Below are positions 17,634-26,360 of a stretch of 64,000 nt of DNA, piece by piece. Source of the DNA: Pseudomonas sp. SG20056 (GTDB taxonomy: Bacteria; Pseudomonadota; Gammaproteobacteria; Pseudomonadales; Pseudomonadaceae); contig NZ_CP134499.1 in the NCBI RefSeq assembly GCF_031764535.1, positions 434,001 to 498,000 of the forward strand, read 5' to 3'. Each line of letters begins with the position of its first letter. Position 1 is the stretch's first letter. A model generated the notes under the pieces. That model did no database searches. It was not told the origin of the DNA and worked only from the letters and a program-made list of their open reading frames with translations. Made by a program: the position numbers and the translations under genes.

Positions 17634-18515
17634 TTACTGGCGTTGAAGCTTGCCGCTGAACCAACTGAACAGACTGCTGCGTTTGGCGGTTTGCGGGGTA
17701 CCGAAACTTTCCGTGATGCGGTCGAGAATGATCGCCAGCAACACCACGGCCATGCCGCTTTCGAAACCGAGGCCGATGTCCAGGCGCTGGATACTCGCCA
17801 GTACGTCGTTGCCCAGGCCGCCTGCGCCAACCATCGAGGCGATAATCACCATCGACAGGGCCATCATGATGGTCTGGTTGACCCCGGCCATGATCGACGG
17901 CATGGCGTTGGGCAGCTGGACTTTGAACAGTAGCTGACGCGGGGTGCAGCCGAAGGATTGGCCGGCTTCGATGATCTCTTTATTTACCTGGCGGATGCCC
18001 AGGTTGGTCAGGCGCACCGCCGGTGGCATGGCGAAGATCACTGTGGCGATGATCCCCGGCACGCGGCCGAGGCCGAAGAGCATGGCGGCGGGAATCAGGT
18101 AGACGAACGCCGGCATGGTCTGCATGAAGTCGAGAATCGGCCGGATGATGGTCGCTACCCGCTCACTGCGCGCTGCCCAGATACCCAGCGGTATGCCGAG
18201 TAGCAGGCTGATCAGCGTGGCGGAGAAGGTCAGGCCGAGGGTGACCACGGTCTGTTCCCAGAAGCCGGTGAGCACGATCAGCACAAAGGCCACGGCGGTG
18301 AAGATGGCGAACTTGTAGCCGATACGCCACAGGCCGAGGCCGACGAAGATGGCAATCAGCAGCCAGGCCGGTGGCAGCATCAGCAGCCATTCGATGCCTT
18401 CGGAAAAGCCGTTGACCACGGCGCCGATGCTGTCGAAGCCATCGCTGTAGTTGTCCAGCAGGTGCTGCACCACATCATTGACCCAGCTGCCCAGGTCGAG
18501 CTGTTTCTCACTCAT
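17634..18515 (-). CDS. cbcW: Choline/betaine/carnitine ABC transporter permease
   Basis: A 293-residue ProW-type inner-membrane protein. It has about six to seven membrane segments and the cytoplasmic EAA loop that docks to the ATPase (EIIEAGQSFGCTPRQLLFKVQLPNA). The start overlaps the end of cbcV by eight bases, indicating translational coupling. As the only permease in the locus it probably serves cbcX and the two extra binding proteins. Confidence 0.93.
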   Translation of the reverse strand: MSEKQLDLGSWVNDVVQHLLDNYSDGFDSIGAVVNGFSEGIEWLLMLPPAWLLIAIFVGLGLWRIGYKFAIFTAVAFVLIVLTGFWEQTVVTLGLTFSATLISLLLGIPLGIWAARSERVATIIRPILDFMQTMPAFVYLIPAAMLFGLGRVPGIIATVIFAMPPAVRLTNLGIRQVNKEIIEAGQSFGCTPRQLLFKVQLPNAMPSIMAGVNQTIMMALSMVIIASMVGAGGLGNDVLASIQRLDIGLGFESGMAVVLLAIILDRITESFGTPQTAKRSSLFSWFSGKLQRQ

Positions 18516-19713
18516 GGAACTCTCCCTGCAGGCGGGTCAGCAGGCGACCTTTGCTGATGGCGCCGCTGTAGCGGCCATTGCTGTCGACCACCGGGATCGG
18601 CCCTTCGTTGTCCACCAGGCGTTCAATCACCTGGTCCAGCGGCAGGTCTTCGGGGATCGGTTTGATTGGCTTGAGCACCTGGCCGTCGAGGCCGCAGGTG
18701 GTACCACCCTCGACCAGCAGGGCGATCCGCTCCAGGCTGATGGAGCCCTGGAAGGTGTTCTGCTCGTCGACGATAAAGGCGTAGTGCTTGTCCAGCGCCT
18801 GCAGCTCCTGGCAGACCGTCTGTGCGTCCGGCGCTTTGCCGTTGTGCACGTAGATCGGCACGCTGTCGGCCATCAATTGGCCGGCGGTGAGGTAGCGGTT
18901 GGTGTCGACGGTGTTGAAGAAGTTGCGCACGTAATCGTTGGCGGGGTTGTCGATCAGCTCCTGCGGGGTGCCGACCTGAACCAGTTTGCCGCCTTCCATG
19001 ATGCCGATGCGGGTGCCGATGCGCATGGCTTCTTCGATGTCGTGGGAGACAAAGATGATGGTGCGGCGATCGGTTTTCTGCAGCTCCAGCAGCACGTCCT
19101 GCATCTCGCGGCGCTTGAGCGGGTCGAGGGCGGAAAACGCCTCGTCCATGATGATCATTGACGGGTCAACCGCCAGGGCGCGGGCCAGGCCGACGCGCTG
19201 TTGCATGCCGCCGGACAGCTCATGCGGCATCTTGTGCGCAAAGGTGTCCAGGCCGACCTGCTTGAGTACCTGCATGGCGCGCTGTTCGCGCTCCTTCTTG
19301 CTCTTGCCGGCCACTTCGAGGCCGAAGGCGGCGTTGTCCAGCACGCTGCGCGAAGGCATCAGGGCGAAGGACTGGAAGACCATGCTCATGTCGCGGCGGC
19401 GCAGATCGATCAGCTCCGCCTTGGGCATCTTGGCGACGTTCTGCCCGTCGATGTAGACATTGCCGCCGCTGGGTTCAACCAGGCGGTTGATCAGACGGAT
19501 CAGGGTGGATTTGCCGGAGCCGGAGAGGCCCATCAGCACGAAAATTTCACCTTCCTCGACGCTGAAAGACACGTCGCTGACGCCGATTACCGCGCCTTTT
19601 TCCGCAAGAATTCGTTCCTTGCTCCAGCCCTGTTTGAGCAGGTCGATGGCTTCTTGTGGCTCTGCGCCGAACACCTTGTAGAGGTTTTCGACGACGATTT
19701 TTCCAGACTGCAT
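18508..19713 (-). CDS. cbcV: Choline/betaine/carnitine ABC transporter ATP-binding protein
   Basis: A 401-residue ProV-type ATPase. The Walker A motif GLSGSGKST (62-70), signature LSGGMQQRVGLARAL, Walker B IIMDEAFSALDP and the switch VSHDIEEAM are intact. The C-terminal 120 residues form a CBS-type pair (VPIYVHNGKAPDAQ; GPIPVVDSNGRYSGAI), which in ProV/OpuA homologues senses ionic strength. It is first in the operon. The long upstream region (19714-20372) carries a candidate GbdR site about 500 bp away. Confidence 0.94.
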   Translation of the reverse strand: MQSGKIVVENLYKVFGAEPQEAIDLLKQGWSKERILAEKGAVIGVSDVSFSVEEGEIFVLMGLSGSGKSTLIRLINRLVEPSGGNVYIDGQNVAKMPKAELIDLRRRDMSMVFQSFALMPSRSVLDNAAFGLEVAGKSKKEREQRAMQVLKQVGLDTFAHKMPHELSGGMQQRVGLARALAVDPSMIIMDEAFSALDPLKRREMQDVLLELQKTDRRTIIFVSHDIEEAMRIGTRIGIMEGGKLVQVGTPQELIDNPANDYVRNFFNTVDTNRYLTAGQLMADSVPIYVHNGKAPDAQTVCQELQALDKHYAFIVDEQNTFQGSISLERIALLVEGGTTCGLDGQVLKPIKPIPEDLPLDQVIERLVDNEGPIPVVDSNGRYSGAISKGRLLTRLQGEFHE

Positions 19714-20372
19714 GGGATGATTCCCCTTCAGTAGACATCCAGATCAGTGCTGCGGAACCGCGCCTACGCCAGCTGGCGTACGTACGGTGATGCCGACTGT
19801 TCTTGCCTGTGTGGGTTTACTGGGTTCCGGGGTCGGGGCCGTGCCTTGCCGCGCAACACATTCAGGGTGCTCAGGCACAACCGCTGTAACGCTCCAGTTG
19901 CCTTGTGGGCAATGGACGCTATGGGGGCGTACTGTCGAGTCAACCTTGCTGTGCCGTGCTGCAAACCGCGTTCCAAACCCTCTGGCAGTGTTACGAAGTC
20001 CCATCCTTGGGTTTTACACACCTCGACCCGAGGTGCGCGTACATCCGAAATTTCTTGTTGGGCTGGCACCCATCACGTGGTGAGCCAGCGCTTATATATT
20101 CTTCGGTCCGGGGCTGTGGGCGCCCGGTCTGTCGACCCTGCTAAGGCGACAGCGACGAAATCGGCTGACTCAACGATATAGTCTTCGGCCTGTCGCAATT
20201 GTCGGTTTGCGACTCTGACGTGTTGCGCGGCGACAGACTCTTTAAAAACCATAACAGACTTTTTTGCTCGGTTGCCAAGGCTGCAAGCCACAGCGGCCGT
20301 GGTTTGCAGCGTTTCAAATGGCCACAGGCACGATGAGCTGGGGGCTGCGCGCTGTTCGAAAAAAATGACAAA
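19714..20372. other. 659-bp upstream region of the cbcVWX operon
   Basis: No convincing gene; the short open frames overlap on both strands and lack ribosome sites. Visible structures are a perfect 16-bp palindrome TACGCCAGCTGGCGTA at 19765-19780, about 52 bp before cbcV, and a hairpin CACCTCG-ACC-CGAGGTG at 20019-20035. If transcription starts near the activator-like repeats at 20209-20234, the cbcV leader would be over 400 nt long. Confidence 0.5.
20192..20234. promoter_or_regulatory. Candidate GbdR-type site upstream of cbcV
   Basis: GCGAC at 20209-20213 and GCGAC at 20230-20234 are direct repeats exactly 21 bp apart, two helical turns, a usual spacing for AraC-family activators. An adjoining inverted pair GTCGCAA (20192-20198) / TTGCGAC (20207-20213) is also present. 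The same repeat design occurs before gbcA and glyA. Assignment to GbdR is inferred from gene content. Confidence 0.45.
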
Positions 20373-21311
20373 TTAATTTCCATCAGCGAGGTTTTCGGTG
20401 GTTTTTATTGATTGACCGTTCAGTCTTGTTACGCCCACTAGCCAGGATTCGAGTACTTCTGGATTGGCTTTCAGCCACGCCTTGGCCTCGCGTCGCGGAT
20501 TGGTGTTTTTGTTGAGAATCGCCTCCATCAGGTCGTTCTCCATCTCCAGGCTGAAGCGTATGTTCTTGAGCAGCCGGCCGAGATTCGGACATTGGCTGAC
20601 AAGGCCCTTGCGCACGGTTGTATAGACCGTGGCGCCACCGAGGTTGGGGCCAAAGTAGTCATCGCCGCCGCTCAGGTAGCGCATGTTCAGCTGGTTGTTC
20701 ATTGGGTGGGGTTCCCAGCCGAGGAACACCGCCCATTTGTTTAGATGCTCCGCCCGTTTTACGTGCAGGATCATCTCGGACTCGCTGGATTCCACCAGTT
20801 TGAAGTCGGCGAGGCCGAAGGCGTTCTTGTCGATTATTTGCTGGATCAGCTGATTGCCACCGTTACCCGGTTCGATTCCGTAAATCTTGCCGTCGAGCTG
20901 TTGGCTGAATTTGGCGATATCGGCGAAATTCTTGAGACCGGCATCGTAGGCGGCCTTATTGACTGCCAGGGTGTACTTGGCACCCTCCAGATTGACTGTC
21001 AGCAGCTCCACCGAGCCGTCGTCCAGGTAGGGACGGATATCCTTCTCTGAGCTGGGCAGCCAGGTGTCGAGAAACACGTCGACTTCATTGTCGTGCAGCG
21101 CCTTGAAGGTCTCTGGTAGCGATAGACGCTTGAGCTGCGAGCGATAGCCCAGCTCGCTGAGTACCAGGCGAGTTACTGCGTTAGTCGTGATCAGGTCAGT
21201 CCAGCCGACGTCGGCGAAGCGAATCAGCTTGCAGCTGGGTGGGTCTGCGGCCTGCGCCATCAGGGGTGTAGCCATGGCGGCCGCCAGCAGCCAGCGTCTA
21301 TAGAGTTTCAT
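20373..21311 (-). CDS. Second CbcX-like periplasmic binding protein
   Basis: I chose the start at MKLYRRWLLAAAMATPLMAQAA (ATG at 21309-21311, GAGAGG upstream), giving a typical signal peptide and 312 residues. It is clearly related to CbcX of this locus: LIRFADVGWTDL, EVDVFLDTWLPSSE, NLEGAKYTLAVN, YGIEPGNGGNQLI, ESSESEMILHV and AVFLGWEPHPMNNQ. It lies upstream of the cbcVWX operon on the same strand but 659 bp away, so it is probably a separate transcript. It may widen the ligand range of the single CbcVW core. The ligand is unknown. Confidence 0.85.
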   Translation of the reverse strand: MKLYRRWLLAAAMATPLMAQAADPPSCKLIRFADVGWTDLITTNAVTRLVLSELGYRSQLKRLSLPETFKALHDNEVDVFLDTWLPSSEKDIRPYLDDGSVELLTVNLEGAKYTLAVNKAAYDAGLKNFADIAKFSQQLDGKIYGIEPGNGGNQLIQQIIDKNAFGLADFKLVESSESEMILHVKRAEHLNKWAVFLGWEPHPMNNQLNMRYLSGGDDYFGPNLGGATVYTTVRKGLVSQCPNLGRLLKNIRFSLEMENDLMEAILNKNTNPRREAKAWLKANPEVLESWLVGVTRLNGQSIKTTENLADGN

Positions 21312-21744
21312 CAAGCCTCTCCCGGTTGCGGTGACAGGGCGCGCCTGGAGCAGGCGCTTCATAGGGTGTCAGGGGCAGCGGGGGACATTGCGGCTGCCGA
21401 TCCATGAGCGCCGCGATCATGCCGACAGATTTCCTTCACTGCCTATGCGTGAAGTCGTAACTGGAATGCTGGTGTCGTGATTTACTGCGGTGGCGCTTGA
21501 AAAGTGTGAACCCGTAGCACGGATGAAGTCCGCAGGAATTGGGCGGCTGGCTGCGCTGGAGTGGCGATGGCCAGCGCCACACGACTGGAGCGTCACCTAA
21601 CCCACCCCAGGTAAACGCCACAGGCGATCCGTCGCGTGGCTGATCAGCTGACGGATTTAGGCATGGGCAAGTCGGTGTGGGGCGACTGCGCACTGGGGAA
21701 ATCCTGATCATGGCCTGCACGTAGCATCAGTGCAGGAGAGAGTC
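21312..21744. other. 433-bp divergent region between the CbcX-like gene and sdaB
   Basis: Promoters for both flanking genes must lie here. GGCGACTGCG occurs at 21681-21690, close to sdaB, and resembles single copies of the GGCGAC motif seen before other genes of the pathway, but no partner at 21 bp is present. No gene is credible in it. Confidence 0.4.
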
Positions 21745-23124
21745 GTGGCTATCAGCGTGTTTGACTTGTTCAAGATCGGCATCGGGCCGTCCAGTTCGCA
21801 TACCGTCGGGCCGATGCGCGCGGCGGCGCTGTTCAGCGGTGCATTGGCCGAGCGGCGTTTGCTGGAGCGTACGGCGCGGCTGCAGGTACGCCTGTACGGT
21901 TCGCTGTCGGCCACCGGTGTCGGCCATGGCAGCGATCGCGCGGTGATCATGGGGCTGATGGGTGAGTGGCCGGATCAGGTCGACCCGAGCAGCATCGAGC
22001 CGCGTATCGCTGAGTTATTGGCCAGCGGCCAGTTGCAGCTTGGCGGGCGTGTCAGCATCGCCTTCGACTGGGCGCGCGACATGCTGCTGCTGGATGAAAA
22101 TCTGCCCTATCACCCCAACGCCATGACCCTCAGTGCGTTTGCCGCCGATGGCAGCCTGCTGCACGAGAATACCTATTACTCGGTGGGCGGCGGTTTTGTG
22201 GTGGATGCCGAGCAGGCCGCCAGCGGCCAGCTGGATCAGGATCACACCGTATTGCCCTATGACTTCAACAGCGCCGAACAGCTGTTGCAGCTGTGCAAGG
22301 AGAACGGCCTACGCGTCTCCGAATTGATGATGGCCAACGAGAAGGCCTGGCGCAGCGAGGCGGAAATTCGCAGCGGCCTGATGCGCCTGTGGCAGGCCAT
22401 GCGTGAGTGCGTCGAACAGGGGCTGCAGCACGAGGGCATTCTGCCCGGAGGGCTGAATGTGAAGCGCCGCGCCGCCAAGTTGCATCGCAGCCTGCAGGAA
22501 ATGAGCAAACCCAATGTGATCGGCTCCACCCTCAGCGGTATGGAGTGGGTCAACCTGTTCGCCCTGGCGGTGAATGAAGAAAACGCCGCCGGCGGGCGCA
22601 TGGTCACCGCGCCGACCAATGGCGCGGCCGGGATCATCCCTGCGGTGCTGCATTACTTTGTGCGCTTCAGCCCGGCGGTCAGCGAAGCCAATGTGGTGGA
22701 TTACCTGCTGGCTGCTGCCGCCATCGGCATCCTATGCAAGAAGAACGCGTCTATCTCCGGGGCTGAAGTCGGCTGCCAGGGTGAAGTCGGGTCGGCCTGC
22801 GCGATGGCGGCGGCCGGGCTGGCGGAAATTCTTGGCGCGACGCCGGAGCAGGTGGAGAACGCTGCCGAGATCGGCCTGGAACATAACCTCGGCCTGACCT
22901 GCGATCCGGTCGGCGGCTTGGTGCAGGTGCCCTGTATCGAGCGCAACGCGATTGCCGCGGTGAAGGCGATCAATGCCGCACAGATGGCCTTGCGCGGTGA
23001 CGGCCAGCACTTTATCTCGCTGGACCGAGTAATCCGCACCATGCGCGACACCGGCGCGGATATGCATGACAAGTACAAGGAAACCTCGCGCGGCGGGTTG
23101 GCCGTCAGCGCTGTTGAGTGCTGA
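21745..23124 (+). CDS. sdaB: L-serine ammonia-lyase (serine dehydratase)
   Basis: A [4Fe-4S] enzyme converting L-serine to pyruvate and ammonia. I chose the GTG start at 21745 ([19 protein letters not shown]), with AGGAGAG upstream; this gives 459 residues, the usual single-polypeptide length. The beta domain signature [11 protein letters not shown] and the alpha-domain cluster cysteines in [23 protein letters not shown] and [18 protein letters not shown] are intact. The placement next to gbdR and the cbc genes gives the final step of betaine catabolism, after GlyA forms serine from glycine. Confidence 0.95.
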   Translation: MAISVFDLFKIGIGPSSSHTVGPMRAAALFSGALAERRLLERTARLQVRLYGSLSATGVGHGSDRAVIMGLMGEWPDQVDPSSIEPRIAELLASGQLQLGGRVSIAFDWARDMLLLDENLPYHPNAMTLSAFAADGSLLHENTYYSVGGGFVVDAEQAASGQLDQDHTVLPYDFNSAEQLLQLCKENGLRVSELMMANEKAWRSEAEIRSGLMRLWQAMRECVEQGLQHEGILPGGLNVKRRAAKLHRSLQEMSKPNVIGSTLSGMEWVNLFALAVNEENAAGGRMVTAPTNGAAGIIPAVLHYFVRFSPAVSEANVVDYLLAAAAIGILCKKNASISGAEVGCQGEVGSACAMAAAGLAEILGATPEQVENAAEIGLEHNLGLTCDPVGGLVQVPCIERNAIAAVKAINAAQMALRGDGQHFISLDRVIRTMRDTGADMHDKYKETSRGGLAVSAVEC

Positions 23125-23299
23125 TGGGCGCGTTCGAACCGCCGTGCACATTTGTGGTGCGTGGCTGTTTGGCGCTGCGGCCAAGGGCAGTGCAAGGCTG
23201 CTGAATCTGGCTTGACCGTTGGTCCGTTACCGCGCGGTTTTTACCCTGCGTAGCGGGGTGACAAAGCACCTGCCTGGCAGTGCTACCGAAATGCTCAAG

Positions 23300-23319
23300 C
23301 GCCCGCCGAACGGGCGTTT
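23300..23319 (+). terminator. Probable terminator after sdaB
   Basis: The stem CGCCCG-CCGAA-CGGGCG followed by TTT lies about 175 bp after the sdaB stop. The stem is short and the T-run brief, so termination may be partial. Confidence 0.55.
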
Positions 23320-23396
23320 GCGGTCGTAATCAGGATGCTTCTGTCGCTCCTGCCAACGCCTAGTGGCACTAGCGTTGGGCCGGCCCATCTATTTTT

Positions 23397-23415
23397 AATT
23401 GAACGCCCAATCAAT
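23397..23415. promoter_or_regulatory. BetI-box-like site upstream of gbdR
   Basis: AATTGAACGCCCAATCAAT matches the box before betB (ATTGAACGATCAATCAAT) except for CC in place of AT at the centre and one inserted-like shift, keeping TTGAACG and CAATCAA. It is about 125 bp upstream of the gbdR start in the 414-bp sdaB-gbdR gap, which otherwise holds only the sdaB terminator. It suggests that choline, through BetI, also controls gbdR. Confidence 0.55.
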
Positions 23416-23538
23416 TTAGGCACGGCCTTTGCGTTGTGTTGGTAGTCGATCTGGCGTTGTGCAGTCCCAGAACCATAAAAAGAGCCACCGCATAGAGGGG
23501 CTCACTACCGTGCTTTGCTTCGCGTGAGGGTTTACCTG

Positions 23539-24642
23539 ATGTCACAGTTCACTCAAGGGGCACAACCCCAGAGCCGTGCTCCGCAGTCCATCGGCTTTCT
23601 CCTGCTCGACAACTTCACCCTGATTTCCCTGGCGTCTGCCGTCGAGCCGCTGCGGATGGCCAACCAGCTGTCCGGCAAGGAGTTGTACCGCTGGCACACC
23701 CTCAGCCAGAGTGGCCTGCCGGTCAGTGCCAGTGATGGCCTGCAGATCACCCCCGACGCCAGCCTGGTTACGGCGCCGCGTCTGGATGCGGTGATCGTTT
23801 GCGGCGGTGTGGACATTCAGCACAGCGTTACCCGCGAGCATGTGCAGTGGCTGCAAAGTCAGGCGCGCCACGGTGCGCAACTGGGCGCGGTATGTACCGG
23901 CAGCTGGGCGCTGGCCAAGGCCGGGCTGCTTGATGGTTTTGATTGCAGCGTGCATTGGGAATGTTTGGCCTCGATGCAGGAAGCCTTCCCGCGCGCAGGT
24001 GTCAGCACTCGCCTGTTCTCGATTGACCGCAACCGCCACACCAGCTCCGGCGGCACTGCGCCGATGGACATGATGCTGCATGTGATTGGCCGTGAGCATG
24101 GCCGCGAACTGGCGGCGGCGATTTCCGAGATGTTTATCTACGAACGCATTCGCAACGAGCAGGATCACCAGCGCGTGCCGCTCAAGCACATGCTCGGCAC
24201 CAACCAGCCGAAGCTGCAGGAAATCGTCGCGTTGATGGAAGCCAACCTGGAAGAACCGATCGATCTCGATCAGCTGGCGCTGTATGTCGATGTGTCGCGT
24301 CGTCAGCTGGAGCGGCTGTTCCAGAAGTACCTGCACTGCTCACCGTCGCGCTACTACCTCAAACTGCGCCTGATCCGTGCACGCCAGCTGCTCAAGCAGA
24401 CCAGCATGTCGATCATCGAAGTGGCTTCTGTCTGCGGCTTTGTTTCTACTCCGCACTTTTCCAAGTGCTACCGCGAATACTTCGGCATCCCGCCGCGTGA
24501 CGAACGCGCCGGCCAGCAGGGCGGCAATGTGGTGGCGCTGCTGCCCATGCCGGAAGACCTCATGCGTCCTTCGCCGTCCTCGGCCATGGCCGCGTTGACG
24601 CGGGCGCAGGGGGAGTCAACCTTTGCCAGCGTCAGGCTTTAA
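23539..24642 (+). CDS. gbdR: AraC-family activator of glycine betaine catabolism
   Basis: I chose the ATG at 23539 (MSQFTQGAQPQSR), with GAGGG upstream; this gives 367 residues, the usual GbdR length. The N-terminal domain (about 20-200) is a DJ-1/PfpI-like GATase1 fold (IGFLLLDNFTLISLASAVEPLRMAN, CTGSWALAKAGLLDG) thought to sense betaine and dimethylglycine. The C-terminal AraC domain has both helix-turn-helix units (VSRRQLERLFQKYL; EVASVCGFVSTPHFSKCYREYFGIPPR). In P. aeruginosa GbdR activates gbcAB, dgcAB, sox, cbc and related genes, all present nearby. A BetI-like box is upstream. Confidence 0.95.
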   Translation: MSQFTQGAQPQSRAPQSIGFLLLDNFTLISLASAVEPLRMANQLSGKELYRWHTLSQSGLPVSASDGLQITPDASLVTAPRLDAVIVCGGVDIQHSVTREHVQWLQSQARHGAQLGAVCTGSWALAKAGLLDGFDCSVHWECLASMQEAFPRAGVSTRLFSIDRNRHTSSGGTAPMDMMLHVIGREHGRELAAAISEMFIYERIRNEQDHQRVPLKHMLGTNQPKLQEIVALMEANLEEPIDLDQLALYVDVSRRQLERLFQKYLHCSPSRYYLKLRLIRARQLLKQTSMSIIEVASVCGFVSTPHFSKCYREYFGIPPRDERAGQQGGNVVALLPMPEDLMRPSPSSAMAALTRAQGESTFASVRL

Positions 24643-24837
24643 GCCACGGCCACTATCTCCGTAGGAGGCGCTTTAGCGGCGAGCGGTTAATCGCTTGTCG
24701 CGGCTACGACTGCATGGATGCAGGGGTAGCGCCGCGCCCGCTCCCGGCGGGCTTGCGGCATTCACCACATCCCTGTGGATTGCGGAGCAGGATGCCAGAG
24801 CCGAAAGCCCCTCCCACGGGATTGGTAGCACCAAACA

Positions 24838-24876
24838 AAAACGCCGCACCGGCCTTGATGGCGAGTGCGGCGTTTT
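24838..24876. terminator. Bidirectional terminator between gbdR and gbcB
   Basis: The stem AAACGCCGCA (24838-24848 region) pairs with TGCGGCGTTTT (24866-24876), with A- and T-runs on either side, so it can end both the rightward gbdR and the leftward gbcB transcript. A decayed REP-like stretch (GTAGGAGGCGCTTTAGC ... AAAGCCCCTCCCAC) lies just before it. Confidence 0.85.
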
Positions 24877-24905
24877 GCTCTGTGCGCGGTGGTCGATAGC
24901 GGTGC

Positions 24906-26009
24906 TTAGTACTCGATCGCCACATCCCCCTGCGGCACGCTGCAGCAGGACAGGATATAGCCCTCGGCGACGTCTTCGTCGGTGATCCCGCCGTTGTGTT
25001 CCATGCTCACTTCGCCTGAGGTTTTCATTACCTTGCAGGTGCCGCAGATGCCCATGCCGCAGGCCTTGGGGATATGCAGACCAAGCTTGGCGGCGGCAGC
25101 GTGCACGGTTTCGCCCGGGTCGACGCGGATGCTCTTGCCGGTGCTGGTGAATGCCACCTGATGCTGCTCGGCAGCGGGTACGGCTGGCGCGTCGGCGGCT
25201 TCGGCGGCCAGTTCCTTGACCTCGGCGCGCACTTCCGGCGGCGTCGCGCCGAAAGATTCTTCGTGGTAGCGGCTCATGTCGTAGCGATTGGCTTCGAGCA
25301 GGCGCTTGACCGCGTTCATATAGGGTGTCGGGCCGCAGCAGAAGATCTCCCGCTCCAGATAATCCGGGGCAATCAGCTCCAGCATCTTCTGGTTGAGGTA
25401 GCCACGATAACCGGCCCAGGCCTCGCCCAGGCCATGCTTCTCGCAGATCACGTGCAGGCTGAAGTTGTTGATCCGCGCGGCCATATGTTCCAGCTCGCGG
25501 TGGTAGATGATGTCTTTCGGTGAGCGCGCACTGTGCACGAATACCATGTCGACATTGGCGTTGGTGTCGTAGAACCAGCGCGCCATCGACATCACCGGCG
25601 TAATACCGACGCCGCCGCTGAGGTAGAGCACCTTCTCGGCGGGAAAGTCGATGGCGTTGAACAGCCCGACCGGGCCGTGCACCGGCAGCTCGTCGCCTTC
25701 ATTGAGGTTGTCGTGCAGCCAGTTGGAGACCTTGCCGCCCGGCACCCGCTTGATGGTGATGGAGAAGCTGTAGGGCACCGAAGGGGAGCTGGAAATGGTG
25801 TAGGAGCGCATCACCGGTTGGCCGTCGATCTCCAGTTCCAGGGTGACGAACTGCCCCGGTTTGAAGAAGTACAGCACCGGTTGATCGGCCATAAAGCAGA
25901 AGGTGCGCACGTCCCAGGTCTCCTGGATGACTTTGACGCAGCGCACCATATGCCGACCATTGCTCCAGGTCTGCGTGGTAACCGGGTTGAGGAAGTCGTT
26001 CGTCGTCAT
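24906..26009 (-). CDS. gbcB: Glycine betaine monooxygenase, reductase subunit
   Basis: A 367-residue ferredoxin-NAD(P)H reductase-type protein that passes electrons from NAD(P)H to the Rieske oxygenase GbcA. Domain order: FAD-binding barrel (RSYTISSSP about 88-96), NAD-binding fold (YLSGGVGITPVMSM; CCGPTPYMNAVK) and a C-terminal plant-type [2Fe-2S] domain with PKACGMGICGTCKV and a final Cys in ILSCCSVP. It diverges from gbcA across a 351-bp shared regulatory region. Confidence 0.95.
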   Translation of the reverse strand: MTTNDFLNPVTTQTWSNGRHMVRCVKVIQETWDVRTFCFMADQPVLYFFKPGQFVTLELEIDGQPVMRSYTISSSPSVPYSFSITIKRVPGGKVSNWLHDNLNEGDELPVHGPVGLFNAIDFPAEKVLYLSGGVGITPVMSMARWFYDTNANVDMVFVHSARSPKDIIYHRELEHMAARINNFSLHVICEKHGLGEAWAGYRGYLNQKMLELIAPDYLEREIFCCGPTPYMNAVKRLLEANRYDMSRYHEESFGATPPEVRAEVKELAAEAADAPAVPAAEQHQVAFTSTGKSIRVDPGETVHAAAAKLGLHIPKACGMGICGTCKVMKTSGEVSMEHNGGITDEDVAEGYILSCCSVPQGDVAIEY

Positions 26010-26090
26010 GGACGTCTCTCCGCACGGCCGGACATCGGCCTTATATGGGGCGGATTGTGCGTACTGGCCGGCACGCTCATTTATCTGCCA

Positions 26091-26167
26091 GCGACATTTA
26101 CATGCTTATCGCGACCTGCCGCGCGGGCCTTGGTTTGCCGCGTCGGAAACGGATGTGGCCATGTCGC
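26091..26167. promoter_or_regulatory. Candidate GbdR sites in the gbcB-gbcA divergent region
   Basis: The 351-bp gap (26010-26360) has two candidate sites. One is GCGAC at 26091-26095 and 26111-26115 (20 bp apart). The other, on the opposite strand, is GCGAC (26163-26167) with CCGAC (26142-26146), 21 bp apart. Opposed activator sites would suit two divergent promoters. The link to GbdR is inferred from known gbcAB control. Confidence 0.45.
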
Positions 26168-26360
26168 CCATAGATAAGGTTTCGCTCACGTCGAGCGCCA
26201 CACTCGCAGCCAGCCGAAGCAAAAGGTCACGAGCGAATTCCGCGTTCATTCAGGCGCCATCGGCAGGCGCAGAGCGGGGCAATGACGCCACCTTGCGTAG
26301 CAACCGATCAGCCACTTTTACGGCCGTCGCACTAGACGATGAGCCATTGAGGAGTTACCG

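Noticed and set aside
19747..20181. Short frames in the cbcV upstream region
   Set aside because: Several overlapping frames on both strands, no good ribosome site, odd composition; more likely non-coding leader and promoter.
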